This document shows positions 1 to 8,515 of a DNA stretch of 44,530 bases, in pieces. The notes beneath the pieces are model-generated. The model did not search any database. It was not told where the DNA came from and was given only the letters and a program-made list of their open reading frames with translations. The stretch comes from an uncultured Clostridia bacterium (lineage in GTDB: Bacteria; Bacillota; Clostridia; TANB77; CAG-508): positions 1 through 44,530 of the forward strand of contig CANQTX010000002.1 in NCBI GenBank assembly GCA_947626885.1. The letters are read 5' to 3'. The position numbers and the translations under genes are program-made. Within the stretch, counting starts at the first letter, position 1. Every line of letters starts with the position of its first letter.

Positions 1-19
1 TTGTTCTTGAAAGTATTGA

Positions 20-118
20 AATATCAATAATATTACAAATATTATAAATATTCATAATATTAAAGGTTATAGTTCATCAGGTAGTGGCAAGAAATACAAA
101 AATTGTTGTGGAAAGTAG
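20..118 (+). pseudogene. C-terminal remnant of a SEC-C motif protein
   Basis: The frame ending at the TAG at 116-118 closes with SSGSGKKYKNCCGK. This is the second half of the zinc-binding SEC-C motif, usually CPCGSGKKYKNCCG. The first Cys-x-Cys pair is replaced by serines, and a TGA at 17-19 interrupts the frame upstream, where the translation becomes a low-complexity N/I run. I infer a decayed tail of a SEC-C protein (SecA-like C-terminus or a stand-alone SEC-C protein). No complete gene is visible, and the hairpin at 174-200 would have been its terminator. Confidence 0.5.
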
Positions 119-173
119 TAGGTTTTATATGCTATATGAATTTGTAAGATAAAAGTATACTCGGAGTGTAGAC

Positions 174-200
174 AAACCCCTAGAAAAATTCTAGGGGTTT
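174..200. terminator. Rho-independent terminator
   Basis: A perfect 12-bp stem (174-185 with 189-200, core CCCCTAGAA/TTCTAGGGG) has a 3-base loop and A/T-rich flanks on both sides. It sits downstream of the SEC-C remnant and could act in either direction. Confidence 0.75.
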
Positions 201-275
201 TCTTAGTAATTTTTAAAAATACAATACAAATGTTCGCTAATAATATTAAGACAATTATACAAGGAGGTACATCTA

Positions 276-394
276 ATGGAAAATAACAAATTAAATGTTT
301 TACAGGAATGAAAACAGGAGAGATGTGCAGTTTAACATGGGAGAATATAGATTTTACAAATAGAATTATAAATGATATAATGTTTGACAAATAG
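276..394 (+). pseudogene. Tyrosine recombinase (phage-type integrase) remnant
   Basis: A good ribosome site (AAGGAGG at 261-267) precedes an ATG at 276 whose frame stops after 11 codons. In another frame, 302-394 reads TGMKTGEMCSLTWENIDF and onward to a TAG. This matches the conserved box I of tyrosine recombinases (TGxRxGExxxLxWxDID), which carries the first catalytic Arg; here that position reads K. The rest of the catalytic domain is absent. The fragment marks old integrative-element DNA at the left edge of the window. Confidence 0.55.
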
Positions 395-415
395 ATAAAA
401 TTGGAGATGTAATAT

Positions 416-931
416 ATGGTTGAACAATGGGAAATATTGGATAATAACGGAAATCCAACAGGGGAGATAGTGGAAAAGTATGACCAAAAGGTATTTGATA
501 TGGGATTATATCATTTAGGTTCAGATGTGTGGATTATAAATAATGAAAATAAAATACTAATTCAAAAGAGATCAGAACAAAAAAGATTAGAGCCAAATGT
601 ATGGGCTATGACAGGTGGTTCTGTAATCTTGGGAGAAGAATCTAAAGAAACAATAGTAAGAGAGGCAAAAGAAGAATTAGACATAGATATAAATCCTAAC
701 GAATTAAAATTTATGACAAGATTTAAAACAGGGAATGTATGGATAGATACATATATTTTAAAACATGATTATGATATATCCAAAATGAAATTCCAAGAAG
801 ATGAAGTTTCTGATGCAAAATGGGCAACTTGGGAAGAAATAAATACATTAGTTAAAAGAGGAGAATTTATAAAGCATAGGTGGGAATTTGTTAATAAATT
901 TTTAAAAGATGAATTGGAGGAAACAAAATGA
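416..931 (+). CDS. NUDIX hydrolase
   Basis: This 171-residue protein has a complete NUDIX box, the GX5EX7REUXEEXGU pattern: GSVILGEE through REAKEELDI at about residues 68-91. The Glu residues of the REAKEEL helix would bind the divalent metal used to cleave nucleoside-diphosphate-X substrates. The N-terminus (WEILDNNGNPTG) and QKRSxxKRxxPNVWAMTGGSV resemble the IDI-like/YfcD group, so the substrate is not certain. GGAG lies 8 bases before the ATG. The gene is intact, while fragments of other genes lie on both sides. Confidence 0.9.
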   Translation: MVEQWEILDNNGNPTGEIVEKYDQKVFDMGLYHLGSDVWIINNENKILIQKRSEQKRLEPNVWAMTGGSVILGEESKETIVREAKEELDIDINPNELKFMTRFKTGNVWIDTYILKHDYDISKMKFQEDEVSDAKWATWEEINTLVKRGEFIKHRWEFVNKFLKDELEETK

Positions 932-993
932 ATAGTATGTTCTCCTGCATGGTCAAAAGAACAATGTAAATTATATAGTGAGGAGGATCTTTC

Positions 994-1081
994 TTGAATA
1001 TTATAGATATATATAAACAAATATCATTTGCCAGAAAATTTACAAATGCATATTGCTAAGATTCATTTACTGAGCAATTAA
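994..1081 (+). pseudogene. HD-domain phosphohydrolase N-terminal remnant
   Basis: A strong GGAGG site precedes a TTG at 994 and an opening like NIIDIYKQ. After a frame change the translation reads YHLPENLQMHIAKI and stops at 1079-1081. That string resembles the start of a family of small HD phosphohydrolases (xLPENLxxHMLRVA). The HD motif itself is not present before the next gene starts at 1130. I treat it as a decayed gene; recognition rests on about 15 residues. Confidence 0.3.
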
Positions 1082-1129
1082 GATTAATAAACCATGTTAG
1101 AAAATAAAGAACAAGAAGGGTAATAATCG

Positions 1130-2329
1130 ATGAAGCGACTATTAAGAATAAGTTTTAATCAAGCGATTTTTTCATTTATACCTATACTATCTTGGATTAT
1201 GCTTGGATTGATATTAGACAAGAATTTGGCAAATGTTTTTTCACTTACATATCCGCTACAGTTTATTTGGATGATTTTCAGATCTATTTTTGCTACAGGA
1301 GCTAATATCAATAAAGAAAAAGATAAAAATGAAAACGCAGTATTGTCTGGAATGACATTAGGAATAATTATAGGATTTATTGTATTTATATTTATTGCAA
1401 TCAATATAAAAAGCTATATAGAATTTATGAATATGGATTATAGTATATATAAAGAATTTACAATTTATTCAGTAATACAATTATATATACAATTAGTTTT
1501 TTCTTTTGTGATAGAAAAACTATATTTTGAAGGAAAAGAGAAAATAGCAAATAAATATATGCTTACTCTTAACATATTGAATTTTGGAGTATTGATAGGA
1601 TTATCTTTACTTATAAAAAATAAAACAATAATTGTAACAATAACATTGTTTTTAATCTTTATGTATACTTTACTAATAACAATAAAACAGTATAAAAAGT
1701 TTACATTTAAAATTAATTTATTAAAAAATATAAAGTATGAATCAGTTTCTATAGTAAAAGATATTTTCTTCTTTATAACGTATTTATTTGGTTTTAGTAA
1801 TGTTTTAAAATTTGGAGAAGAATATATAGTTGCACTAAACTTTGTAGCATTAGTAACTGATACACAATGGGATTCTTTATTTGCAATAGATACAGTTGCA
1901 AAAATTGACATAAGTAAAGGAAAATTTAATTATAAGGAACACAGAAGAAATGCTTATAAACTGTTAGAAATATTATTATTTACAACTTTCTTAATGATAG
2001 CCTTTTCATATAGATATTATGAATTAAATCTTGTTATAACTTTAATGTATTTAAGTGTAGAAATTATAAATTTTTTAGTAGAGCCACTTTATGAATTAAA
2101 AATATGCTATTTACAATTAACAGATAAATTTGAAAGTAAAGTAACGTCAAATAAGGTAGTAGTATCTGGAATAAGAGTTGCAGCATCATTTTTAAAAACA
2201 CCATTCTGTACTGCAATAGGACAAACATTTTCAATGATAGAACAATATATAGTTGTAAACATAATGTTTTATAGAAACTTTAGAATAAACAAAGATGGAA
2301 TAATAGAAAATATAGAAGTTAGGAAGTAA
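1130..2329 (+). CDS. Multipass membrane protein, flippase/MATE-like
   Basis: The protein has 399 residues, is strongly hydrophobic, and shows about ten to twelve predicted membrane segments from residue 10 to 375. Its size, lack of a signal-peptide cut site and loop spacing resemble the MOP superfamily (MATE exporters, polysaccharide flippases). I see no diagnostic motif, so substrate and direction are unknown. GAAGGG stands about 10 bases before the ATG. The gene is intact and AT-rich like its neighbours and sits alone between a decayed HD fragment and a convergent HAD gene. It could equally be another polytopic transporter family. Confidence 0.6.
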   Translation: MKRLLRISFNQAIFSFIPILSWIMLGLILDKNLANVFSLTYPLQFIWMIFRSIFATGANINKEKDKNENAVLSGMTLGIIIGFIVFIFIAINIKSYIEFMNMDYSIYKEFTIYSVIQLYIQLVFSFVIEKLYFEGKEKIANKYMLTLNILNFGVLIGLSLLIKNKTIIVTITLFLIFMYTLLITIKQYKKFTFKINLLKNIKYESVSIVKDIFFFITYLFGFSNVLKFGEEYIVALNFVALVTDTQWDSLFAIDTVAKIDISKGKFNYKEHRRNAYKLLEILLFTTFLMIAFSYRYYELNLVITLMYLSVEIINFLVEPLYELKICYLQLTDKFESKVTSNKVVVSGIRVAASFLKTPFCTAIGQTFSMIEQYIVVNIMFYRNFRINKDGIIENIEVRK

Positions 2330-2360
2330 AGATATGTCAAAAAAGATACTTTGCATAAGA

Positions 2361-3020
2361 CTATCTTATGCCATCATCTTCTTTATTTTTCTCTTTAAAC
2401 AATTTATTAGTAACTTGATTAAAAGCATCTACAATACCAGCTAAATCATGACCTTTTCCGCAAAAATATTGGAGATTTTGTTTAATCATTGTTTTGCTAT
2501 TTTCAGGGCAGAGAATAATACCTTTTTCTTTAAAAACGCTATTGACATATTCCATGGCCTTAACATCATTTATATCATTACCCATATAAAAACAATAATC
2601 AATATTGTTTTTTGCTTGAAAGGATTCCACTATGATTTTCACAAAATTTTCTTTTCCAATTTCATAAAATGATAGATTATCGGATTTGCGAAAGGAAAGA
2701 CATGGAAAAATATAATTAGGATATCTAGAAAAATCATTAGGGTTGTCCTCACATGCGGCACAATTTATGCCATAACAAGTATTATGAATTCTATTATAAT
2801 TACCAAACAAACTTCTAAATTTTTTTATAACATCTAGCATAGCTCTAGGTTCAAGAGGAGAAACTATATTAAAAATAGTTTTAGTGTTTGTTTCTTTTTC
2901 GAATTCATTTATCTTATCTAAAAATAAATAAAAATTATGTGAATTGCATTTTCTATCAGATTCTTGGAGTAAAGTTCCTTCTAAATCTGAAAATAATAAG
3001 GTTATACCCTTTTTATTCAT
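2361..3020 (-). CDS. HAD-superfamily hydrolase
   Basis: HAD motif I appears near the N-terminus as SDLEGTLL (the first Asp is the nucleophile; the second acidic position is Glu instead of the usual Asp). Motif IV appears late as GNDINDVKAM. The length is 219 residues from the start I prefer. That start (MNKKGI, 3020) follows AGGAG, whereas the longer reading from 3041 would translate through the ribosome site. A Cys-rich stretch (CYGINCAACEDN) sits mid-protein in the cap region. It is probably a small-molecule phosphatase; the substrate is not evident. It converges with the membrane-protein gene that ends 31 bases away. Confidence 0.8.
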   Translation of the reverse strand: MNKKGITLLFSDLEGTLLQESDRKCNSHNFYLFLDKINEFEKETNTKTIFNIVSPLEPRAMLDVIKKFRSLFGNYNRIHNTCYGINCAACEDNPNDFSRYPNYIFPCLSFRKSDNLSFYEIGKENFVKIIVESFQAKNNIDYCFYMGNDINDVKAMEYVNSVFKEKGIILCPENSKTMIKQNLQYFCGKGHDLAGIVDAFNQVTNKLFKEKNKEDDGIR

Positions 3021-3175
3021 AAACTTGTATCTCCTATGCAAAAGTATTATTTTAATTATTATAACATAAATATAAAAAAAATCAATTATTCATATAAATG
3101 ATTTTAGTATACTGATAGGGAATAATGGGATTGTAGCATGAAACTATTAACTTACTTTTGATATCAACTCATAAA

Positions 3176-3204
3176 TTGACAGATTAACATAAAAATTGTA
3201 TAAT
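3176..3204 (+). promoter_or_regulatory. Sigma-A type promoter for the DUF362 gene
   Basis: A consensus TTGACA (3176-3181) and TATAAT (3199-3204) are separated by exactly 17 bases. The pair lies about 100 bases upstream of the DUF362 start, on the same strand. Confidence 0.8.
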
Positions 3205-3306
3205 AACTTTGAAATTTATAAGAGAAAAGATGAATGAATGTCTTGAAAAAAAGAAAAAATATCGGTAAAATAATGATAAAGGTAAAAAAGAAAGAGAGGA
3301 AAAAAT

Positions 3307-4197
3307 ATGGAAAAAGCAAAAGTTTATTATGCAAAGAAGATAACCCCTGAAAATTTAATTAAAATATATGAAGCTCTTGGAGTTAACTTAAAAGGAAAAA
3401 TTGGAGTAAAAGTGTCAACGGGAGAAGATGGGGCAAGAGGATATCTAAAAGCAGATTTAATCGGACCATTCGTAAAAAAATTAAATGGAACAATTATTGA
3501 ATGCAATACAGCTTATGATGGTGCAAGAAATACTGCAGAAGATCATATAAAAGTAGCAGAAAAACATGGATTTACATCTTATGCTGATGTAGACATTATG
3601 GATGCAGAGGGAGAAATGAAAATACCTGTCAATAATGGTAAACATCTAAAATATAATATTGTCGGAACACATTTAGATAGATATGATGCCATGATAAATT
3701 TAGCTCATGGTAAAGGGCATGCTATGGGTGGTTTTGGAGCAAATATAAAAAATCAATCAATAGGTATTGCTTCAAGGAATGGCAAAGCATACATTCACAC
3801 AGCAGGAATAACAGAAAATCCAGATGAATTATGGGAAAAATTACCAAAACAAGAAGCTTTTATTGAGGCAATGGCAGAAGCAGCAAAATCAGTTGTAGAT
3901 TATTTTGAAGTAAATAACAAAAAAATAGTTTATATAACTGTTATGAATTTCTTGTCAGTTGACTGTGATTGTGATGCACATCAAACAGATCCTGTAATGG
4001 AAGATTTAGGAATAATAGCATCTTTAGATCCCGTAGCAAATGATCAAGCATTTATTGATATGATATGGGCTTCAAAAGATCAAGGTGCACATCTCTTACA
4101 AGAAAGAATAGATCGCCAACTTGGAAGACACATATTACCTTATGCAGAGAAAATTGGTCTTGGAACAACGCAATATGAATGCATCAATATAGATTAA
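3307..4197 (+). CDS. DUF362 domain-containing protein
   Basis: The 296-residue protein matches the DUF362 family in the middle region (HGKGHAMGGFGANIKNQSIG, a conserved His/Gly-rich segment) and the late DCDCDAH cluster around residue 219, which could bind metal. Many DUF362 proteins carry a 2[4Fe-4S] ferredoxin domain; none is visible here, as there is no CxxCxxCxxxC repeat. The family function is not established. GAGAGG precedes the ATG and a consensus promoter lies upstream, so this gene probably heads the operon with the membrane protein and prfB. It is intact. Confidence 0.85.
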   Translation: MEKAKVYYAKKITPENLIKIYEALGVNLKGKIGVKVSTGEDGARGYLKADLIGPFVKKLNGTIIECNTAYDGARNTAEDHIKVAEKHGFTSYADVDIMDAEGEMKIPVNNGKHLKYNIVGTHLDRYDAMINLAHGKGHAMGGFGANIKNQSIGIASRNGKAYIHTAGITENPDELWEKLPKQEAFIEAMAEAAKSVVDYFEVNNKKIVYITVMNFLSVDCDCDAHQTDPVMEDLGIIASLDPVANDQAFIDMIWASKDQGAHLLQERIDRQLGRHILPYAEKIGLGTTQYECINID

Positions 4198-4235
4198 AAA
4201 ATCATGCTTGAAATAAAAGAAGGAGGATCGTTTTG

Positions 4236-4589
4236 ATGTTTATATTTTTTGTTGTAGTAATTGTCGTAGCTATTATTGCTATTTTCTTTATCTTGTTTAA
4301 AATTATTCAAGAGCAAAGCCAAATTGTCGAGCAAGAACAAGAAATAGAAGAAGAGGATAATTTATTAAAAAAACAGGCGGAAAGAAAAAAAGCACCTATT
4401 TTTATCAGTGACAGTGACTTTGAAAAAAAACTATCTGAAGCAGAGGGTAATCCAGAAAAAATAGAAGAGTTAAAAACAATTGTACAAAATACTCTTAGAA
4501 AAGATTTAAAAGATAAAAATATGACACATGCTAGAGTTTGTAATAATCAATTGAAGAAAATAGATGCTATTGAAAAGAAGGGAATATAA
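4236..4589 (+). CDS. Small membrane-anchored protein of unknown function
   Basis: The protein has about 117 residues, with one N-terminal membrane helix (about residues 2-22) followed by a charged, glutamate- and lysine-rich cytosolic part likely to form coiled coil. No family is recognised. I start it at ATG 4236 because AGGAGG (4221-4226) is ideally spaced; an in-frame TTG sits one codon earlier. It ends 5 bases before prfB and is probably co-transcribed with it. Confidence 0.7.
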   Translation: MFIFFVVVIVVAIIAIFFILFKIIQEQSQIVEQEQEIEEEDNLLKKQAERKKAPIFISDSDFEKKLSEAEGNPEKIEELKTIVQNTLRKDLKDKNMTHARVCNNQLKKIDAIEKKGI

Positions 4590-4594
4590 AGGTT

Positions 4595-5701
4595 GTGCTA
4601 GAATTAGAAGAAAATCTAAAATTTTTAAATCATTTAATAACAAAGCTTGATGAAATATATGATTCCATGAAACTTTCTGAAATCAAAAAAGAAATTTCTA
4701 TATTAGAAAAGAAAACATTAGATAGTAGTTTTTGGAATGATGCAGAAAATTCTAACAAAATTTACGGAAAAATGAAATCTTTACAAAAAAAGATTCGTAC
4801 ATATGAAGATTTACAAATGGAATTAAAAAATCTTTTAGAAATGAATCAGTTATTACAAGAGGAATTTGATAAAGATTTGGTAAAAGAAATATTAGAAAAT
4901 TCTCAAAAAATGGAAGATAAGATTGCTGCATTAGAAATACAGACATTATTTTCAGGTAAATATGATAGTCATAATGCTATTATTACTTTACATCCTGGTG
5001 CAGGTGGTACTGAATCGCAAGATTGGGTACAGATGCTTTATCGTATGTATGCTAGATGGGCATCTTCTAACGGATTTCAATTAAAAGAACTAGATTATTT
5101 AGACGGAGAAGAAGCAGGGATAAAAAGCGTTACTGCTCTTATTTTAGGAGATAATGCTTATGGTTATTTAAAAGGTGAAATGGGTGTCCATCGTTTAGTA
5201 AGAATTTCTCCTTTTGATAGTGGTGGAAGAAGACATACTTCTTTTGCTTCTTTAGAAGTATTACCAGAAATAACAGATGATATACAGATAGATATTAATC
5301 CAGATGATTTAAGAGTTGATACGTATAGAGCGTCAGGTGCTGGAGGACAACATATTAACAAAACAGATTCTGCTGTAAGAATTACTCATATTCCTACTAA
5401 TACGGTAGTTTCTTGTCAGTCTGAACGTTCGCAAACGATGAATAAAGAAACAGCGATGAAAATGTTAAAGTCTAAGTTACTAGATTTAAAAGAAAAAGAA
5501 AATAAAGAGACAATTTCTGAGTTAAAAGGAGAACAAAAGGATATCGCATGGGGAAGTCAAATTCGTTCCTATGTATTTTGTCCTTATACTTTAGTAAAAG
5601 ATCATCGTACGAATTATGAGGTTGGTAATATTGAAGCTGTTATGAATGGAGACATTAATGATTTTATGCAAGAATATTTAAAAATGATGGCAAAAAAATA
5701 G
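4595..5701 (+). CDS. prfB: Peptide chain release factor 2
   Basis: The 368-residue protein carries the universal GGQ peptidyl-tRNA hydrolysis motif (SGAGGQHINKTDSAVRITH) and the RF2-type SPF anticodon-like tripeptide (RISPFDSGGRRHTS). It therefore reads UGA and UAA stops and releases the peptide on the ribosome. The start is GTG at 4595. The reading frame is open across the N-terminal helix where many prfB genes have an in-frame TGA and a programmed +1 frameshift (usually CTTTGA). Neither is present here, so synthesis is probably not autoregulated in that way. A 205-base gap follows before the aspartate kinase leader. Confidence 0.97.
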   Translation: MLELEENLKFLNHLITKLDEIYDSMKLSEIKKEISILEKKTLDSSFWNDAENSNKIYGKMKSLQKKIRTYEDLQMELKNLLEMNQLLQEEFDKDLVKEILENSQKMEDKIAALEIQTLFSGKYDSHNAIITLHPGAGGTESQDWVQMLYRMYARWASSNGFQLKELDYLDGEEAGIKSVTALILGDNAYGYLKGEMGVHRLVRISPFDSGGRRHTSFASLEVLPEITDDIQIDINPDDLRVDTYRASGAGGQHINKTDSAVRITHIPTNTVVSCQSERSQTMNKETAMKMLKSKLLDLKEKENKETISELKGEQKDIAWGSQIRSYVFCPYTLVKDHRTNYEVGNIEAVMNGDINDFMQEYLKMMAKK

Positions 5702-5831
5702 TAATAATATTGGCACATTTATCGTACTTTATAGATATAATATAATAGAACAAATACGGCATGTGTTTTTTATTTTCAAGTGTTACATGTGTCATATCTT
5801 TGTTCATATACGAATTGAAAATAACAAATTT

Positions 5832-5859
5832 CGTTATTATTGGTAAAAAAATAATAACG
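5832..5859. other. Inverted repeat in the aspartate kinase upstream region
   Basis: A perfect 9-bp stem (CGTTATTAT at 5832-5840 with ATAATAACG at 5851-5859) closes a 10-base loop. There is no T-run directly after it. It sits between prfB and the kinase and may be a prfB processing or terminator element, or an operator. Confidence 0.4.
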
Positions 5860-5881
5860 ATAAAATATTATTCTACTTTAT

Positions 5882-5915
5882 AAAAAACAAATCTTAAACT
5901 TAAAATTTGTTTTTT
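5882..5915 (+). terminator. Terminator-like hairpin in the aspartate kinase leader
   Basis: A perfect 11-bp A/T-only stem (5882-5892 with 5905-5915) ends in a T-run. It lies only 28 bases before the kinase ATG. It could end prfB transcription or attenuate the kinase. No lysine-riboswitch core is visible in 5702-5942. Confidence 0.45.
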
Positions 5916-5942
5916 AAGTCAATAGCAAAAGAGGTACAAATT

Positions 5943-7155
5943 ATGGGACTCATTGTACAGAAATTTGGAGGAAGTTCTGTTGCTAATACAGAAAAATTAG
6001 AACTTGTTGCTGAACATATTATCAAAGAAGTTGAGCATAACAATAAAGTTGTTGTTGTTGTTTCTGCACAAGGAAAAACTACGGACAGACTAATAGCGGA
6101 AGAATCAGAAATTACAAAAACACCTATTAAAAGAGAACATGATGTTTTAGTGTCAACTGGAGAACAAATTACAATAGCAAAACTGGCTATGCTATTAAAT
6201 AAAAAAAATTATAAATCGGTATCTTTAACAGGATGGCAAATTCCTATTTTAACGAATAGTGAATTTACAAATAGTCGTATCCGTTATATTCATAATGATA
6301 CCATTGAAGAATATTTAGCAGCTGGAAACATTGTTGTTGTTGCTGGATTTCAAGGAATTGATGAGAGTGGTAATATCACAACTTTAGGAAGAGGTCGGAT
6401 CAGATACAACTGCTGTTGCCTTAGCTGCTAGTTTAAAAGCTGATAGATGTGACATTTTTACTGATGTCGATGGCGTGTACACTTCTGATCCAAGAATTGT
6501 AGAAGATGTTAGAAAGTTAAAAACAATAGCATATGATGAAATGCTTGAAATGTCTAGTATGGGTGCGAAAGTATTGCACAATAGATGTGTTGAAATTGGA
6601 AAAAAATATCATGTACCTATCTATGTAAAATCTACTTTTGAAAAAGAGAGTATAGGCACTTTAGTAACAGATTCAAATTTAGAGGATTTAGTCATTAATG
6701 GTGTTACAAAAGATGATTATATATCTAGAATAACAATTGTAGGAATAGAAAATAAAATTGGTAGAACGTATCAATTATTTCAATTACTCTCTAAATATCA
6801 TATCAATGTAGACATTATTGTTCAATCTTTTGGAGAGCATATTACCAAAGATATTGCTTTTACTGTAAAAATGAATGATTTACCTAAAACTTTAGAAGTA
6901 TTAGAAGAAAATAAGAACTTATTGAATGCTAAAGAGATTTTACATTGTGAAAATTTAACAAAAGTTTCTATTATAGGTGTTGGCATTGCTAATAAACCAG
7001 GAGTAGCTTCCGATATGTTTGAAGCACTTTATGAAAATAATATCAATATGCATATGGTTACAACATCAGAAATAAAAATTTCAGTTTTAGTCAATAGTAA
7101 TGAAGCTGATATTGCTGTAAGAGCAATTCATAAAAAATTTTTCAATAATACTTAA
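5943..7155 (+). CDS. Aspartate kinase, interrupted by a +1 frameshift
   Basis: The N-terminal half shows the kinase signature VQKFGGSSVANTEK and the STGEQ segment. The C-terminal half shows DVDGVYTSDPRIV followed by two ACT regulatory domains (about residues 255-400). It catalyses the first step from aspartate towards lysine, threonine, methionine and diaminopimelate. The frame breaks at LGRG: the expected GGSDTTAVALAAS is restored by deleting one base, the C at 6396, giving a normal product of 403 residues. The start is ATG 5943 behind AGAGG; an upstream in-frame ATG at 5907 lacks a ribosome site. Both halves are otherwise well conserved, so sequencing or assembly error, or very recent inactivation, are the main explanations. 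Confidence 0.9.
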
Positions 7156-7208
7156 AAGAGAAACATAATTTATTTTATGAATAAAGGTAAAGCTATAATC
7201 ATCATTCA

Positions 7209-7253
7209 CAAAAAAGGTAAATATAGAAAATCTATACTATATTTATCTTTTTT
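7209..7253 (+). terminator. Rho-independent terminator after aspartate kinase
   Basis: A long stem (7209-7225 with 7237-7253, one mismatch) ends in a seven-T run. It separates the kinase from the yabP cluster. Confidence 0.75.
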
Positions 7254-7365
7254 TATGGATTAGTTTTAGTGAAAATGTACAAATACTTGTGAATTAGTTC
7301 TAAAATAAAGCCTTTCCGAATATATATATCTTATAAATTTAATAAAAGAAAAGAGAGGGAGATGT

Positions 7366-7653
7366 ATGGAAGAGTTAAAAAAGACAACAACAACGTATCA
7401 AAACATTATTTTAGAAAATAGAGAGAAACTCAATGTCACAGGGATTATAGATGTTTTTAGCTTTGATGATCAAATGATTATTATAGAAACAGAATTGGGA
7501 TTACTAACTATTAAAGGAGAAAATCTCAAAATAAGTAAATTAAGTTTGGATACTTCTGATTTTATTGTTGATGGATATATTAATAGTCTAACTTATACTA
7601 ATTCTGATGGTGTTAAGAAAAATCAAAGTATACTTAGTAAAATTTTTAAATGA
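7366..7653 (+). CDS. yabP: Sporulation protein YabP
   Basis: The 95-residue length and the pattern NIILENREKLNVTG followed by ETELGLLTIKGENLKI match YabP of spore formers, a small beta-rich protein (YabP/YqfC family) needed with YabQ for spore cortex formation. GAGAGG precedes the ATG. yabQ follows after 12 bases and a divIC-like gene after that, the same order as in Bacillus and Clostridium. In Bacillus it is made in the mother cell under sigma-E; I did not find a convincing sigma-E site here. Confidence 0.9.
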   Translation: MEELKKTTTTYQNIILENREKLNVTGIIDVFSFDDQMIIIETELGLLTIKGENLKISKLSLDTSDFIVDGYINSLTYTNSDGVKKNQSILSKIFK

Positions 7654-7665
7654 GGTTAACACAAA

Positions 7666-8034
7666 ATGTATCATTTTTCACAAGAGCAAATTTTTATTTT
7701 TTTCTTTATCATTGGTATTATTATAGGCATTATTTTTGATATTTTTAGAGCTTCAAGAAAAGTTTTTAAAACATCAGATAATCTTACACTTATCGAAGAT
7801 ATTCTTTTCCTTATGATATCAGGTTTCTTACTAATTATTAGCATTATCAAACTAAATAATGGTGAAATTCGATTTTATCTTTTTATTGCAATTTTCTTAG
7901 GTATTCTTATATATTCTTTGACAATTAGCAAAATGTGTGTTATAATACTGACTGGATTTGTAGAAATATGTAAAAAAATACTTTTTATTCCATTTTTTCT
8001 TTTCAAAAATATAAAGAATTGTATAAAAAAATAG
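7666..8034 (+). CDS. yabQ: Spore cortex biosynthesis protein YabQ
   Basis: The 122-residue protein has four hydrophobic helices and the family opening FSQEQIFIFFFIIGIIIGIIFD with FRASRKVFK after it. YabQ is an inner-membrane protein of the outer forespore membrane required for cortex peptidoglycan. It follows yabP by 12 bases and precedes the DivIC-type gene. The function rests on family and gene order. Confidence 0.9.
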   Translation: MYHFSQEQIFIFFFIIGIIIGIIFDIFRASRKVFKTSDNLTLIEDILFLMISGFLLIISIIKLNNGEIRFYLFIAIFLGILIYSLTISKMCVIILTGFVEICKKILFIPFFLFKNIKNCIKK

Positions 8035-8103
8035 AAATAAAAAGGGTTTTATATAAATTTATAGAATAATATATTATAAAGTTTTTTTATGGAGATACGT
8101 AAG

Positions 8104-8382
8104 ATGAACCTTTTTAAATCTAATAAAATTATGAATCTTTTATTACTTTTATTTGTTGTATATGCTATATTTACTTTTATTCATCAGCAAGTAAAACTAA
8201 ATTCTTATCAAAAAGACATAGCTTACTTTGAAAAACAAAAAGAGAATTTAGAAGAAGAAAAAGAAAGATTATTGGCAGTTCAAGAGAATGTTAATTCTCC
8301 TGAATATATTGAAGAGGTTGCTAGAGAAAAATTAGATATGTATTTACCAAATGAAAGAGTTTATATAGATATTAGTCAATAG
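8104..8382 (+). CDS. divIC: Septum formation initiator, DivIC/FtsB type
   Basis: The protein has 92 residues: a short cytosolic tail, one membrane helix (about 10-27), a leucine-zipper coiled coil (about 32-67), then SPEYIEEVAREKLDMYLPNE, the family's conserved C-terminal motif. It is a bitopic division protein that pairs with FtsL and DivIB outside the membrane. I use ATG 8104 because GGAG (8091-8094) is correctly spaced; the ATG at 8089 overlaps that site. The location after yabQ fits divIC. Confidence 0.88.
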   Translation: MNLFKSNKIMNLLLLLFVVYAIFTFIHQQVKLNSYQKDIAYFEKQKENLEEEKERLLAVQENVNSPEYIEEVAREKLDMYLPNERVYIDISQ

Positions 8383-8515
8383 TTGTTTTTTCGATTGTTA
8401 TAATTATTTTATTTGGATGCATGATTCTTGAATTATATTTTCTATTTTATAATCTTTTCTGAAGTAACTTTCCAATGATTAATGATTTAAATATAAATAA
8501 GGGGGCTAATTATAT

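Noticed and set aside
67..390. 107-codon frame on the - strand at the left edge
   Set aside because: It is antisense to the SEC-C and recombinase remnants and has no ribosome site or family resemblance.
6390..6400. Programmed ribosomal frameshifting in aspartate kinase
   Set aside because: No slippery heptamer, stimulatory hairpin or Shine-Dalgarno-like stimulator is visible; a one-base insertion explains the break more simply.
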